A stretch of 64,000 nt of DNA from Craspedostauros australis (Eukaryota > Bacillariophyta > Bacillariophyceae > Mastogloiales > Achnanthaceae), in NCBI GenBank assembly GCA_026770025.1, contig JAMXDE010000033.1:186001-250000 (forward strand). The letters are read 5' to 3'. Made by a program: the position numbers and the translations under genes. Shown one piece after another: positions 29,809-39,082 of the stretch. Under the pieces are notes generated by a model. The model was given only the letters and a program-made list of their open reading frames with translations, did not search any database and was not told the DNA's origin. Each line of letters begins with the position of its first letter. Within the stretch, counting starts at the first letter, position 1.

Positions 29809-32800
29809 ATGCCGCCGATCGCTGGACATATCCCCTCTGACCCCAGTGTATCTGTCGGATCCATCACATCAATCTCTAGCGATGGCCACTACAATGGCAT
29901 GGGCATGGCACGAGTGGCGAGCACCGCAGAGAATCGTAACAGCGGCACCAATAGTCGCAGCAGCAGACGCAAATCCAAGCACAACACCCCTTCGTCGCGT
30001 CAATCGCGATTCGGGATGTCATTGGAATCAACCTTTCGGGATGACCATCATGATGGCAACGGTGGCAACAAGAAAGGCAGCATCCAGCGATCCAAGTCGA
30101 GGATGCCATCACAGCGGAACTTCCAATCTGGGTATGAAGGCTCATCCTCTTGTGGGTTGAAGCCGCAAGGGACCAGGATCTCCCAAGTCACCGCAAGCGT
30201 GACACTCGAATCTGACCGTCCATTCATCACCACCAGGAGCGACCACGTGAAAGCCATGTCCAAGATGGCAGAGCTGTCGCAGGACAAGCTCAACTTCTCT
30301 CGCTTGGGCTTGATCGGCAGGGACCGCGAGCAACGGGTGCTGCATCGTGCGTTTGGCCAAGTCATCAAGGCATTCCAACAATCAAGACACGCAACTTCAG
30401 CCCGAGCGACTCTATCCAAGCCATGGGCCTCCGCATCTGACATGGGGCCCACTCCTGCGGGAAACTCCGATGATCAATCTCTCGACGCACACGGTGGAGA
30501 CAACAATCCATTGACAACACCCGAAATCAAGCCAGATGGCAAGGGCATCCGATCGTTCGTATCCATCTCCGGACTTTCGGGAACCGGCAAGTCCGCCCTG
30601 GCCGCCAGCCTGTGCTCCAAATGCATCGCTCATCGTGCATTCTACGTCGTGGGGAAGTTCGATCTGAAGCAGATGGAGGAACCATTCTCCGGCTTCAAGA
30701 CGGCCATGGTCAATCTCTGCTACCAGATCCAAAGACTGCCAAGGCGAAAGAACCAGCAGCCCAATGGGCGTCCCAATACCACGGAGAGCAAGAGGTCATC
30801 GTTCGCCGATCAGGATCCGCGATGCTTCGAGGATCTTCGTGACCAGATCATCGACTGTCTCGATCACCAGGAGCTCCAGATCCTCTCCAAGCTCATTCCC
30901 AACATCGTGGACGTCGTTGGAAGCGATGCTCTGTTCGCCAATGGAGCTGAGGACGAAGATGGCGATGCCAGCGAAAATGGCAATGCCGATGCCGATGGCG
31001 ACAGTGATGGCGATCATCATGCCACCCCCAAGCTCCAACACAAGCACAAGCTCCAACACAAGCACAAGCACCAAGACAAGCGACAGAAGCAACAGGATCA
31101 GACTGGTGGCTTCCGAGAGCAAGCCGATCGATTGAAGTTCGCATTCCGAAACTTCATCCGAGCGGTGTGCAGCTACTGCCCGTTGGTATGGGTGTCGGAT
31201 GATGTACAGTGGGCTGACAAGGCATCGCTTGACATGATGGAATCATGGATGCTGGACACCGACATCGCATCGCTCATGGTGGTGGCCTGCTACCGTTCCA
31301 ACCTCGTGGAGCAAACCGAGACCAACCTGTGCCAGCTCATGCTAAAGTCCATCGAGCGTGCCAAGCGCGAGCGAGGAATCCGAGTCGTCGGCATCGAAGT
31401 TGGCAACCTCCTCGTGGACTACGTCCATGCCATGCTTGTGGAGCTGCTGGGAGGCTGCGACACCCGACTGGACGAGAGCCAAGAGCTGGCAGAGATTGTG
31501 CACAGGAAGACGGACGGCAACGTCTTCTTCGTGCAGCAGTTCTTGCGACTCCTGGTGGATCAAGACTTGCTGAGCTACAACTTCGGCATCGGACAGTGGA
31601 GATGGGACTGCATCGAGATCCAGAAGAGCACGCCAGCCACCATGAACGTGGTTGAGCTCATGAAGCTGAAGCTCCAACAGATCAGCAATGCCCGGTACGT
31701 GCTGCCACTCGCAGCGTGCCTCGGGTCGACATTCTCGTGGTCGCTGCTGCGACACGTCATGAATGGATTCCGCAAGTCCAGCGATGACCAAGAGTTCTAC
31801 AGGAGCGTGTTCGGAGGTCTACCACCCAACGATGACTCCATGACGGTGCAAATCCTCCTCACCTGCCAAGATGAAGGGCTGATCGACGCCCATTCCGTGG
31901 AGCCAGACATGCTTGATATGCATGATGACGGGCTCGCCACGGATGGATTTGTCACGACCACGGCCATACCCATCCCAACCGAATACTCCTTCATCCATGA
32001 CAAGGTCCAAGAGTCGTCGATGGACATGATCCCCGATGACAAGCTGTCAGAGCTGCAGTTCCGTCTTGGCACCATCCTCGTGGACGAGCTATCGCCAAAG
32101 GAGCTGGACCAATCCATTTTCATCGTCGTGAATCTCCTGAATGTGAGATTGGATCTGGTCCCGCTCTACCCACCTCAGACCTCCATCGAGTCATGCCAAC
32201 GGTTCCTCGTCGCCAAGCTCAACCACTCCGCGGGATCCAAGGCCGTCTCTTCCGCGGCCTTCCGTTCTGCGTACAGATACTTCCAAGCTGCCATCGATCT
32301 ACTGCCCGAAGGCCACTGGCAGAACTACTACGAGATGAGCTTGGACCTTTACGCATCGGCCATGGAATGCGCGTTCGTCACCTTTGATCATTCGAAGGTG
32401 CAGGAATACGGCCGCGCCATCACCAACCTCGACTGCCCCATCCTCGACAAGATGCGAGCCTACCACGTCCTGATGGATGCCAACCTGGGCAGCTCCGACT
32501 TCGAGCAGGCCAGCGACGCTACCAGGCTGGGTCGGGAGGTGCTGTCGCAGTTCGGGTGCAAGTTCCCAACTAGCAAGGTCGTGATGACGGCCAGCACTCT
32601 GTACGGTCTGATGAAGATGAAGGCCTCGGTCAAATCCTGGACGGCGCATGCGATAGATGCCCTGCCCGATGCTATCGATGCAGAGGAGACTGCGATCATG
32701 AAGGCGCTCGACAAGTTCACCACATGCACGTATTTGTCAGAACAGGAGCTAATGCCTCTGGTGCTGATGAAGATGGTGGACAGGACGTTTGCCAACGGCG

Positions 32801-33930
32801 TGTCATGTTACTCGCCGGCGGCTTTTGCCCTCTTGGGCCTAATCTTCGACGATGCTTTGGGTGATTCGGAGCGCGGACGAATCTGCGCACAACGAGCACT
32901 GGACATGCTGCACCAGATGAAGGATCGGGCTTCGGAAAGCCGCGTCATCATGATCTGCCATACATTCGTCCTGCACTTCACACAGCCCTACGAAAACCTC
33001 AGGGAGCCTCTGTTGAAGGCCTACAGCGTCGGAATGGCCACTGGCGATGTGGACTCAGCACTGTGGTGCATATACTCCTACCTGGACATGTGCTGGTACA
33101 CGGGAAGATCGCTGAAGACGCTGGACGTCGACTACTCCACATACACTGCCATGGCCGCTGACTACGGGCAGATGCGTCACTCTGAATCCTTGGCCATCGT
33201 GTGGCAGGTGATCATGAACCTGAGAGGCACATCGAACGAGCGCGTCTTACTGATAGGCGATGCCTTCAACGAGACTATTCAGATGAACCGGTACGTGGAG
33301 ACCAACAATCATCTCATGCAAGTGCATCTCAGGCGATTCAAGTCATACACTGCCATGTACTTCCGCGACTTCGAGATGGCGGCCGACATCGCCGTCACTG
33401 GAATGGAGTACCATCACGACAATACACCAGGACAGCTTGGACGCGTACCATTCACATTCACCTGTTCCATTTCTTGCTACATTGCTGCTGCGACACTCAA
33501 GCACAAAGGCCGGCGTGCTATCTCACAGTACAAGCGCATGGCCAAGAAGGCGAGGAAGCTACTGGAAAGCTGGACCAATCGAGGGAATCCGAACTGCGCT
33601 CACTTTCTCAACATGATCGATGCCGAGCGCGCGATCGGGAAGCGCCGCCGCCTGAAGCCCGGCGAAGCACACCCGACGGTGGTCAACTATCAACGAGCAA
33701 TTCGATTGACCGCTCGTCGTGGTTTGATGAACATGCGGGCATTCTCCAATGAGCGTCTGGCCGAATTCTACTTGATGCATACGACAGATCAGGAGAGCGC
33801 CAAGTTTCATTATGACGAGGCGAAGCGTCTGTATGGAGAATGGGGAGCCGATGGGAAGGTAGATGCAATGGAGGAACGGGCTGGCCAGTTGTGGCCACCT
33901 CCGACAGAGATCCAGACGATCATGGTGTGA
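29809..33930 (+). CDS. STAND-type AAA ATPase, downstream tandem copy
   Basis: A single exon of 1373 residues, the paralog of the gene at 23928. The domain order is the same: AAA_16 lead-in SRLGLIGRDREQRVLHRAF, P-loop GLSGTGKSAL near residue 255, Walker B near 458, the His/Lys-rich insert, the SFIHDKVQESSMDMIP motif, and a long TPR-like helical end. From the PQGTR motif (about residue 118) to about residue 966 the two proteins are almost identical. About 240 residues (roughly 967-1205) then differ strongly, and the last 165 are again almost identical. The N-terminal 117 residues are also diverged and longer here. The start ATG is in good context directly after a CACT repeat. It is probably a signalling ATPase whose diverged helical block changes ligand or partner choice; that is inference. 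Confidence 0.88.
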   Translation: MPPIAGHIPSDPSVSVGSITSISSDGHYNGMGMARVASTAENRNSGTNSRSSRRKSKHNTPSSRQSRFGMSLESTFRDDHHDGNGGNKKGSIQRSKSRMPSQRNFQSGYEGSSSCGLKPQGTRISQVTASVTLESDRPFITTRSDHVKAMSKMAELSQDKLNFSRLGLIGRDREQRVLHRAFGQVIKAFQQSRHATSARATLSKPWASASDMGPTPAGNSDDQSLDAHGGDNNPLTTPEIKPDGKGIRSFVSISGLSGTGKSALAASLCSKCIAHRAFYVVGKFDLKQMEEPFSGFKTAMVNLCYQIQRLPRRKNQQPNGRPNTTESKRSSFADQDPRCFEDLRDQIIDCLDHQELQILSKLIPNIVDVVGSDALFANGAEDEDGDASENGNADADGDSDGDHHATPKLQHKHKLQHKHKHQDKRQKQQDQTGGFREQADRLKFAFRNFIRAVCSYCPLVWVSDDVQWADKASLDMMESWMLDTDIASLMVVACYRSNLVEQTETNLCQLMLKSIERAKRERGIRVVGIEVGNLLVDYVHAMLVELLGGCDTRLDESQELAEIVHRKTDGNVFFVQQFLRLLVDQDLLSYNFGIGQWRWDCIEIQKSTPATMNVVELMKLKLQQISNARYVLPLAACLGSTFSWSLLRHVMNGFRKSSDDQEFYRSVFGGLPPNDDSMTVQILLTCQDEGLIDAHSVEPDMLDMHDDGLATDGFVTTTAIPIPTEYSFIHDKVQESSMDMIPDDKLSELQFRLGTILVDELSPKELDQSIFIVVNLLNVRLDLVPLYPPQTSIESCQRFLVAKLNHSAGSKAVSSAAFRSAYRYFQAAIDLLPEGHWQNYYEMSLDLYASAMECAFVTFDHSKVQEYGRAITNLDCPILDKMRAYHVLMDANLGSSDFEQASDATRLGREVLSQFGCKFPTSKVVMTASTLYGLMKMKASVKSWTAHAIDALPDAIDAEETAIMKALDKFTTCTYLSEQELMPLVLMKMVDRTFANGVSCYSPAAFALLGLIFDDALGDSERGRICAQRALDMLHQMKDRASESRVIMICHTFVLHFTQPYENLREPLLKAYSVGMATGDVDSALWCIYSYLDMCWYTGRSLKTLDVDYSTYTAMAADYGQMRHSESLAIVWQVIMNLRGTSNERVLLIGDAFNETIQMNRYVETNNHLMQVHLRRFKSYTAMYFRDFEMAADIAVTGMEYHHDNTPGQLGRVPFTFTCSISCYIAAATLKHKGRRAISQYKRMAKKARKLLESWTNRGNPNCAHFLNMIDAERAIGKRRRLKPGEAHPTVVNYQRAIRLTARRGLMNMRAFSNERLAEFYLMHTTDQESAKFHYDEAKRLYGEWGADGKVDAMEERAGQLWPPPTEIQTIMV

Positions 33931-34506
33931 CGTTTGCACGTAGCCTCCCGAAGAGATTCGATTTCCCGCGCCGCATCCGTGCCGAAACAGGAGTAAATGG
34001 AAATCGAAACACAGAGAACATGACATACTATTGTAATCGACAATTCCATACTAGAACACACATTTCTATGGACAGATCTACGGCGAGCGACTGCATTGGC
34101 TCTTCATCCGGACGCAAACACTCATCCGACCTGGGTGTTCGTTCCTTTGCGTTCGAGTAACGATATCTCTATGCTGCACTGTTGGTATTCACCATGGTTC
34201 CGTTGCTCTCCATGTACCGTACTTCGATTGCTGTTGTGTAGTCTTGTTGCTCATTTGTGACATTCCCGCGCACACGAAGCATGACTGCGAACTCTCTCAT
34301 TCGACCTTCTTCGGAATCCAATCGCATCTCTGAATCAGCCATGGTTCCTTCCTTTTGACGGCGCGCGCCGTTTGCCCGTATCCTCATGCCTGTGCTCATC
34401 TGAAGTGCGTGCGAGGACGAGTGCATGCTGCGAATGCAATCCGCGAAGGCTTCAGAACCCCGCTCCATCGACATTTGATCCTTCGGCACGACCAGGACAC
34501 TGATCA
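33931..34506. other. Convergent spacer after the ATPase pair
   Basis: Holds the 3' flank of the second ATPase (first 40 bases homologous to the first copy's flank). A minus-strand frame at 34169-34510 overlaps the stop of the coiled-coil gene by four bases, but has no recognisable domain and is probably its 3' UTR. Confidence 0.4.
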
Positions 34507-35268
34507 TCATGAGGCCGCGCTGCCGCCCGCAGCCAGCATCTCGAACTTGTTCACATATCGCAAATTCGTCTCGTACCGCTGCTTCGTGTCTTCGTAGACC
34601 TGCTTGGCGCGCATGGCGGTTTCCAGCAGCTCTGGCATTTCCGTGTCATTCATCTGCATCGTCTCCTGCTTCTCCTGCGGCATGGCGCGGTACTTGTCCT
34701 TGGCGGCTTTCAGATCGTCCTCGGCGGTTTGCCACAACTTTTGTGCAAAGTCCAGCTGCTTCTTCGCCTCGTCCGTGGCGAACCGCAGCTTGGCGATCTT
34801 TGCGTCCATCTCGTCGCGTTTTGGAATTCTCGCTCGTGTCCGTGCGTAGCCTTGCGGTTGATCAGCTGCGGCTCGGGCTCGAGGCTCCAAAGATGGGCGT
34901 TCCTTCGTGCTAGGTGCTTCTCGTTCGAGCAGTATACGTGATTGATGATCTTGATCTTGTTCCACGCGCTGGTTCTTGTGCTGGTGCTCGTAGTTGCCGA
35001 TCGCGATGATTCGACTGTCATTGGTCGCCGTGGTTTCTGCTGCCGTTGCTGTTGACAAGAGTTCCGACAATGGATACGGATCCTCTTCCCAACAACAGGA
35101 CGGAGGGAGGCCCCTTTTCGCCTGTGGTGTGCCCGAGGTGATGCTTCTTGAGTGAAGGTGACCGCATGACACAGAGGACGATCTACCTGCACGGCACCAA
35201 CACTCCACACCACTGCCCTTCACAATGTGTGGGTGACATGGGTTTGGCCGGATTCTCATTTCATGCAA
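34507..35268 (-). CDS. Coiled-coil protein, unknown function
   Basis: A frame of 253 residues. The last 100 (from about residue 152, MDAKIAKLRFATDEAKKQL) are charged and strongly helical with heptad-like Leu/Ala spacing, so a coiled coil is likely. The first 75 residues have a different composition (Cys, His and Ser) and a possible GT-AG pair lies in this part, so the true start or an upstream exon is uncertain. I do not recognise the family. Confidence 0.5.
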   Translation of the reverse strand: MHEMRIRPNPCHPHIVKGSGVECWCRAGRSSSVSCGHLHSRSITSGTPQAKRGLPPSCCWEEDPYPLSELLSTATAAETTATNDSRIIAIGNYEHQHKNQRVEQDQDHQSRILLEREAPSTKERPSLEPRARAAADQPQGYARTRARIPKRDEMDAKIAKLRFATDEAKKQLDFAQKLWQTAEDDLKAAKDKYRAMPQEKQETMQMNDTEMPELLETAMRAKQVYEDTKQRYETNLRYVNKFEMLAAGGSAAS

Positions 35269-35834
35269 TCACTCGTGACAGGACTCACTTACCAACTCAC
35301 CAATGTCAAGAAAGAGAATCTCGGAGTTCGATGCACGGTTTCATCCAATAGATACAATCCACGTGGCGGACATGGCGCCAAAAAAGTGAGAACACATCCG
35401 TCGCTGTTCTCTTTCGTTGATGGGGCTTCGGTTTCCTCGTTTCATCCTTGTGCGCGAAAATGTGAACAGAGCAAAAACGCGCACCTCCGCAAGCACAAGC
35501 ATTCAGGCACAAAGCAGACCAAACAGGGCGCTGCATTGCCGTAGCACAAGCAGATGACTGTGCATGTGCCACACCAGCGCTGCTCTCGGAGGCGTACTGC
35601 CTCCAGTACGAATGGAGCATGGATTGTACTGAAATGGTCAGTGACGAAGAGCATGCGGATGCGTAACGTTTGGCACTCATCAGCGGAACAAACCTGATCC
35701 GAACACAAAACCAAGAATCAACCATCGAACACAAATCATCGAGTACAGAGAGGCAGACTACTCTGCTCTCTTGCTTCTAGTTCGGCACGTGAACTTCCGT
35801 CACTCTTCCAATCAGCAATCGCACAGCGCAAAAG
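35269..35834. other. Intergenic region, nothing recognised
   Basis: About 570 bases between divergent genes, presumably holding the promoters of the coiled-coil gene and the SLC4 gene. No repeat or recognisable motif. Confidence 0.4.
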
Positions 35835-38561
35835 ATGAAGGATCTCGCCGGCGAAGACAGCCGCAATAGTGAGAGCGAAGAGCATTCGCAAACATTCGAC
35901 GATGCTCGTGCAGGCACACCTCCTGCTGCAAACGATGGTCCATCCACTTCGCACAAAGCAAGCATCATTGGTGGAACCCAGGATACCATCGGCAAGTACC
36001 AGCGTGACGGTGGTCATGGCGATTCCATGGTTGGCGCAATGAAAGAAGGAAACGCAGAAGCGAAACAGAAGGAAGACAGCAGTTGCACAAAGGCAAACGC
36101 CCAAACCAACCGCGGAACAGAACAGGCAGGAGAACAACCAGGACTAGCGAAGCAGCAATCCGTGGCGTCGTCGTCGTCGTCTACGTCCACCCAAACTCCA
36201 GGAGGGGCAACGAATTTCTCCATCCGCCCGTTCCGAGGCATGATCTCGGATCTGCAAGCGCGCATTCCTTTGTACAAGGGCGACTGGTGCCAGCGTCCCA
36301 AGTCGATCGTGCGCGTGATCAATGCGACCTGCTTTGCCTTCGTCGTCCAACTGATCCCCGCCTTGATCTTCGCGGAATTGCTCAACCGCAAAACAGAGGG
36401 ATCGCTGTCGGTCCCGGAGGTTCTGCTGAGCGCGGGCATCATCGGCGTCATCTACGCCATCCTCAGCGGACAGCCGTTGGTGCTGCTGGGGATCACGGGT
36501 CCCGTAGCCATCCTCCTCGGCACGTCCTACGGCCTTGCGCAAGATCTCGATAACGCTGACTACTTCACCTTCTTTTGGTGGCTGTGCATGTGGACATCTC
36601 TACTGCATCTGCTGTCGGCGTGCTTAGGGTTGGTCCAATTCGTGTGGATCATCACCCCGTTCACCTCGCAGATCTTCGAGTTCTTCATCGCCATGTCCTT
36701 CATCTACGAATCCATTCGCGATTTGGTGGAGCCCATTCATTTGGCTGACACCATCCATGCCTCGCACCCACACGGCGATGGCGACGTTCGTTTCCTTGAG
36801 TCAACAACAGGATCATCATCGTCGCCGTCGTCGTCGCTCACCCACTACGACCGTTCAGCGGCATACGCTGGCCTCGTTGTTGGCTTGCTCACGTTCCAAA
36901 TCTGCTGGTCGCTGCACTTTGCCGAAACGTGGGTCTACGCCACGCGTCAGGTACGCACGTTCCTCACGAGCTACAACATGATGATCGCACTAGTCGTCAT
37001 GACGGCAATATCGTATCTGCCAGGAATCGACCAGGATGATGGCATCGAACGCGTCGAGATTCGGCGAACCCCTTGGGACTGGAAACCGACCGCCCACCGT
37101 TCGGAATGGTTCACCGTCAAGGACCCATTCGACAGCGACGCCATCACTACGAGAGGAATCTTCGGCGCGCTCTTCCCTGCATTTATGCTGTACCTCCTCT
37201 TCTTCATCGATCACAACATCTCATCCATCTTGACCCAGGCACCCAAGTACAACCTACAAAAACCGCCGGCGTACCACTGGGACTTCTTCGTGCTCGGTCT
37301 CACGATCATCCCCTGCGCGTTGCTTGGTCTTCCGCCAGGATCCGGCCTGATACCCCAAGCACCCCTGCACACGCGGGCATTATGCTCTCGTGAAAAGAAG
37401 GCGGACAACGAATCGAGTTCCAAGAATCCTCCGGCTTCGTCGCCGCCACCCGCATCGGCATCATCGGAACAAGATCGGACCGTATCGACTCGACAAGCCA
37501 ATCTAAGCGAGGCACATGGCGGGTCAGATCGGCACAGGCAACAGCAATATCAACAACGACAAGTACCGCCACCGACACCGCTAGAAGCAACGATGACAAA
37601 AAGCAGCGCATCCAAAATCAGTGACACCTCCTGCCCAGCCGAGACCAACAGAACTGGCAGTGACGATGTCGCAGCAGCGGATGCGAAAGCCACTGCAGGC
37701 CAGAGGAATGCCCCTGTCAACGAATCGGACCACGCGGGCGGCGAAGTCTTCACTCACTGCGAAGAGCAGCGCTGGTCGGCCCTGATCCAAGCGTTGCTGA
37801 TGTTCGTCGCGTTGAGTCTGCTGGAGGTGATCGCTTGGATTCCGGTGGGTTGCCTTTTCGGCATCTTCCTCTACCTCGGCGTCGGTGCCATGTACGGCAA
37901 CGAGGTATGGGAACGCATCATGTTGTGCCTGATGCTACCGAAGAAACGTCCCAAGGTGCCCATCGTCACGAAGGTGTCGTCGTGGGCCACGGTCCAAGCC
38001 TTCACTCTGGTGCAGATCATGTGCGCGTCGCTGATCTTCGGCATCGCGCAGTTTGCCGATGTGGGATACATCTTCCCCGCATTGGTGGCCGGCCTTGTTC
38101 CTTTCCGCATCTACGTCATGCCGCGCCTGTTCAGCGAGGAGGATTTGGCATACCTCGATCCTGTGGGAGAGACGGAAGAGGAATACCACCAGGAGCAGAA
38201 GGAGATCGTGGACGTCGTCCGCAGACGTCCGTCGCTTGACGAGGCCGAGATCTTCCATGGATTTTCGGAGCTGCGCACCAAGAATGCTCCGCACGATGCT
38301 AAGGATTATTATCGACACCATCCCGACTTGCCTCACCCTCCCGTGTTGGATAGGGATGACGACGGCGGCGGCGATGATAGGAATCTCCACGATTTTGACG
38401 AATCTGACCAATTCTTTGGCACGAGGCATTCCCGCCAAAGGGATGGGACTATCCTTCCGCTCTCCGAAGCGTTTGATCGCACGCCATCGTTCCCTCGCAC
38501 TGGCGGCCGCTCAATGAGGCGACACACCATACCCTCTCCCGCAATGGATGTTGGGCACTAG
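35835..38561 (+). CDS. SLC4-family bicarbonate/borate transporter
   Basis: A single exon of 908 residues. A disordered cytosolic N-terminus (about 1-130) is followed by the HCO3-transporter core. The entry motif RPFRGMISDLQARIPLYKGDW and the TM motif SGQPLVLLGITGPVAILLG are typical of SLC4 anion exchangers and Bor1-type borate exporters. Further core signatures are FLTSYNMMIALVVMTAISYL, LFFIDHNISSILTQ, GLPPGSGLIPQAPLHTRAL, WIPVGCLFGIFLYLGVGAM and FPALVAGLVPFRIYVMPRLF. There is no large band-3-like N-terminal domain, so it is nearer to Bor1 or plant-like forms. A low-complexity cytosolic insert of about 110 residues (about 518-630) splits the core after the HTRAL motif. The C-terminus is acidic and disordered. 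It would move bicarbonate or borate across the plasma or plastid membrane. No targeting presequence is seen. Confidence 0.92.
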   Translation: MKDLAGEDSRNSESEEHSQTFDDARAGTPPAANDGPSTSHKASIIGGTQDTIGKYQRDGGHGDSMVGAMKEGNAEAKQKEDSSCTKANAQTNRGTEQAGEQPGLAKQQSVASSSSSTSTQTPGGATNFSIRPFRGMISDLQARIPLYKGDWCQRPKSIVRVINATCFAFVVQLIPALIFAELLNRKTEGSLSVPEVLLSAGIIGVIYAILSGQPLVLLGITGPVAILLGTSYGLAQDLDNADYFTFFWWLCMWTSLLHLLSACLGLVQFVWIITPFTSQIFEFFIAMSFIYESIRDLVEPIHLADTIHASHPHGDGDVRFLESTTGSSSSPSSSLTHYDRSAAYAGLVVGLLTFQICWSLHFAETWVYATRQVRTFLTSYNMMIALVVMTAISYLPGIDQDDGIERVEIRRTPWDWKPTAHRSEWFTVKDPFDSDAITTRGIFGALFPAFMLYLLFFIDHNISSILTQAPKYNLQKPPAYHWDFFVLGLTIIPCALLGLPPGSGLIPQAPLHTRALCSREKKADNESSSKNPPASSPPPASASSEQDRTVSTRQANLSEAHGGSDRHRQQQYQQRQVPPPTPLEATMTKSSASKISDTSCPAETNRTGSDDVAAADAKATAGQRNAPVNESDHAGGEVFTHCEEQRWSALIQALLMFVALSLLEVIAWIPVGCLFGIFLYLGVGAMYGNEVWERIMLCLMLPKKRPKVPIVTKVSSWATVQAFTLVQIMCASLIFGIAQFADVGYIFPALVAGLVPFRIYVMPRLFSEEDLAYLDPVGETEEEYHQEQKEIVDVVRRRPSLDEAEIFHGFSELRTKNAPHDAKDYYRHHPDLPHPPVLDRDDDGGGDDRNLHDFDESDQFFGTRHSRQRDGTILPLSEAFDRTPSFPRTGGRSMRRHTIPSPAMDVGH

Positions 38562-39082
38562 CTCTGCAAAGCGATCGCCATCGTCGCCATCATCCTTCTC
38601 CTGTTCGCCGTCATCTCCGCCAAGCCCCCCCCCCCCCCCCCCCCCCCCGCTACTTTCGGGCAGCAGCAGCAATTACCTACTGATACATGGCTCGGAGAAC
38701 GCCACCAGCCAAACCTACATTCTGAAATTCCCCAAATTCGTAACCATTCATTTAGTTCACGCATACATGTTATATGCCAATGCTGATGCAATTTTATTTT
38801 CGCTGTCCTCCATTGGCTAGAGAAGACAGTTGCACTTGCGAAGAGTCGAATTGTGTGATGACGACTCTACCCACCGTCGTCAGTGTCGATGCAATTGCCA
38901 TGTCCATCCCTCCACGGAACGCTTGCCATCACGCCGAGATCATACCATACACTGGAGGTTGTTGAGTCCCTTGCTTAATACTTGCACCGGAGTATGGGTG
39001 TCCTGCCTCGCTCAGTCATTGATGAATGCTCGTCACCACCGTTCGTCCCTCCCGAACCATCGGCGCTTTCGCCATCAGCCTC
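38562..39082. other. Convergent spacer with a C24 homopolymer
   Basis: Between the SLC4 stop and the GPCR stop. Its notable content is an uninterrupted run of 24 C at 38625-38648. No gene is supported. Confidence 0.6.
38625..38648. repeat. C24 homopolymer
   Basis: A run of 24 cytosines, 64 bases after the SLC4 stop codon. A G-run of this length on the other strand could form a quadruplex. Length is easily miscalled in sequencing. Confidence 0.95.

Noticed and set aside
34169-34510. A 113-residue minus-strand frame overlapping the stop of the coiled-coil gene by four bases
   Set aside because: Operon-like ATGA overlap is not expected in this organism and the product has no recognisable feature.
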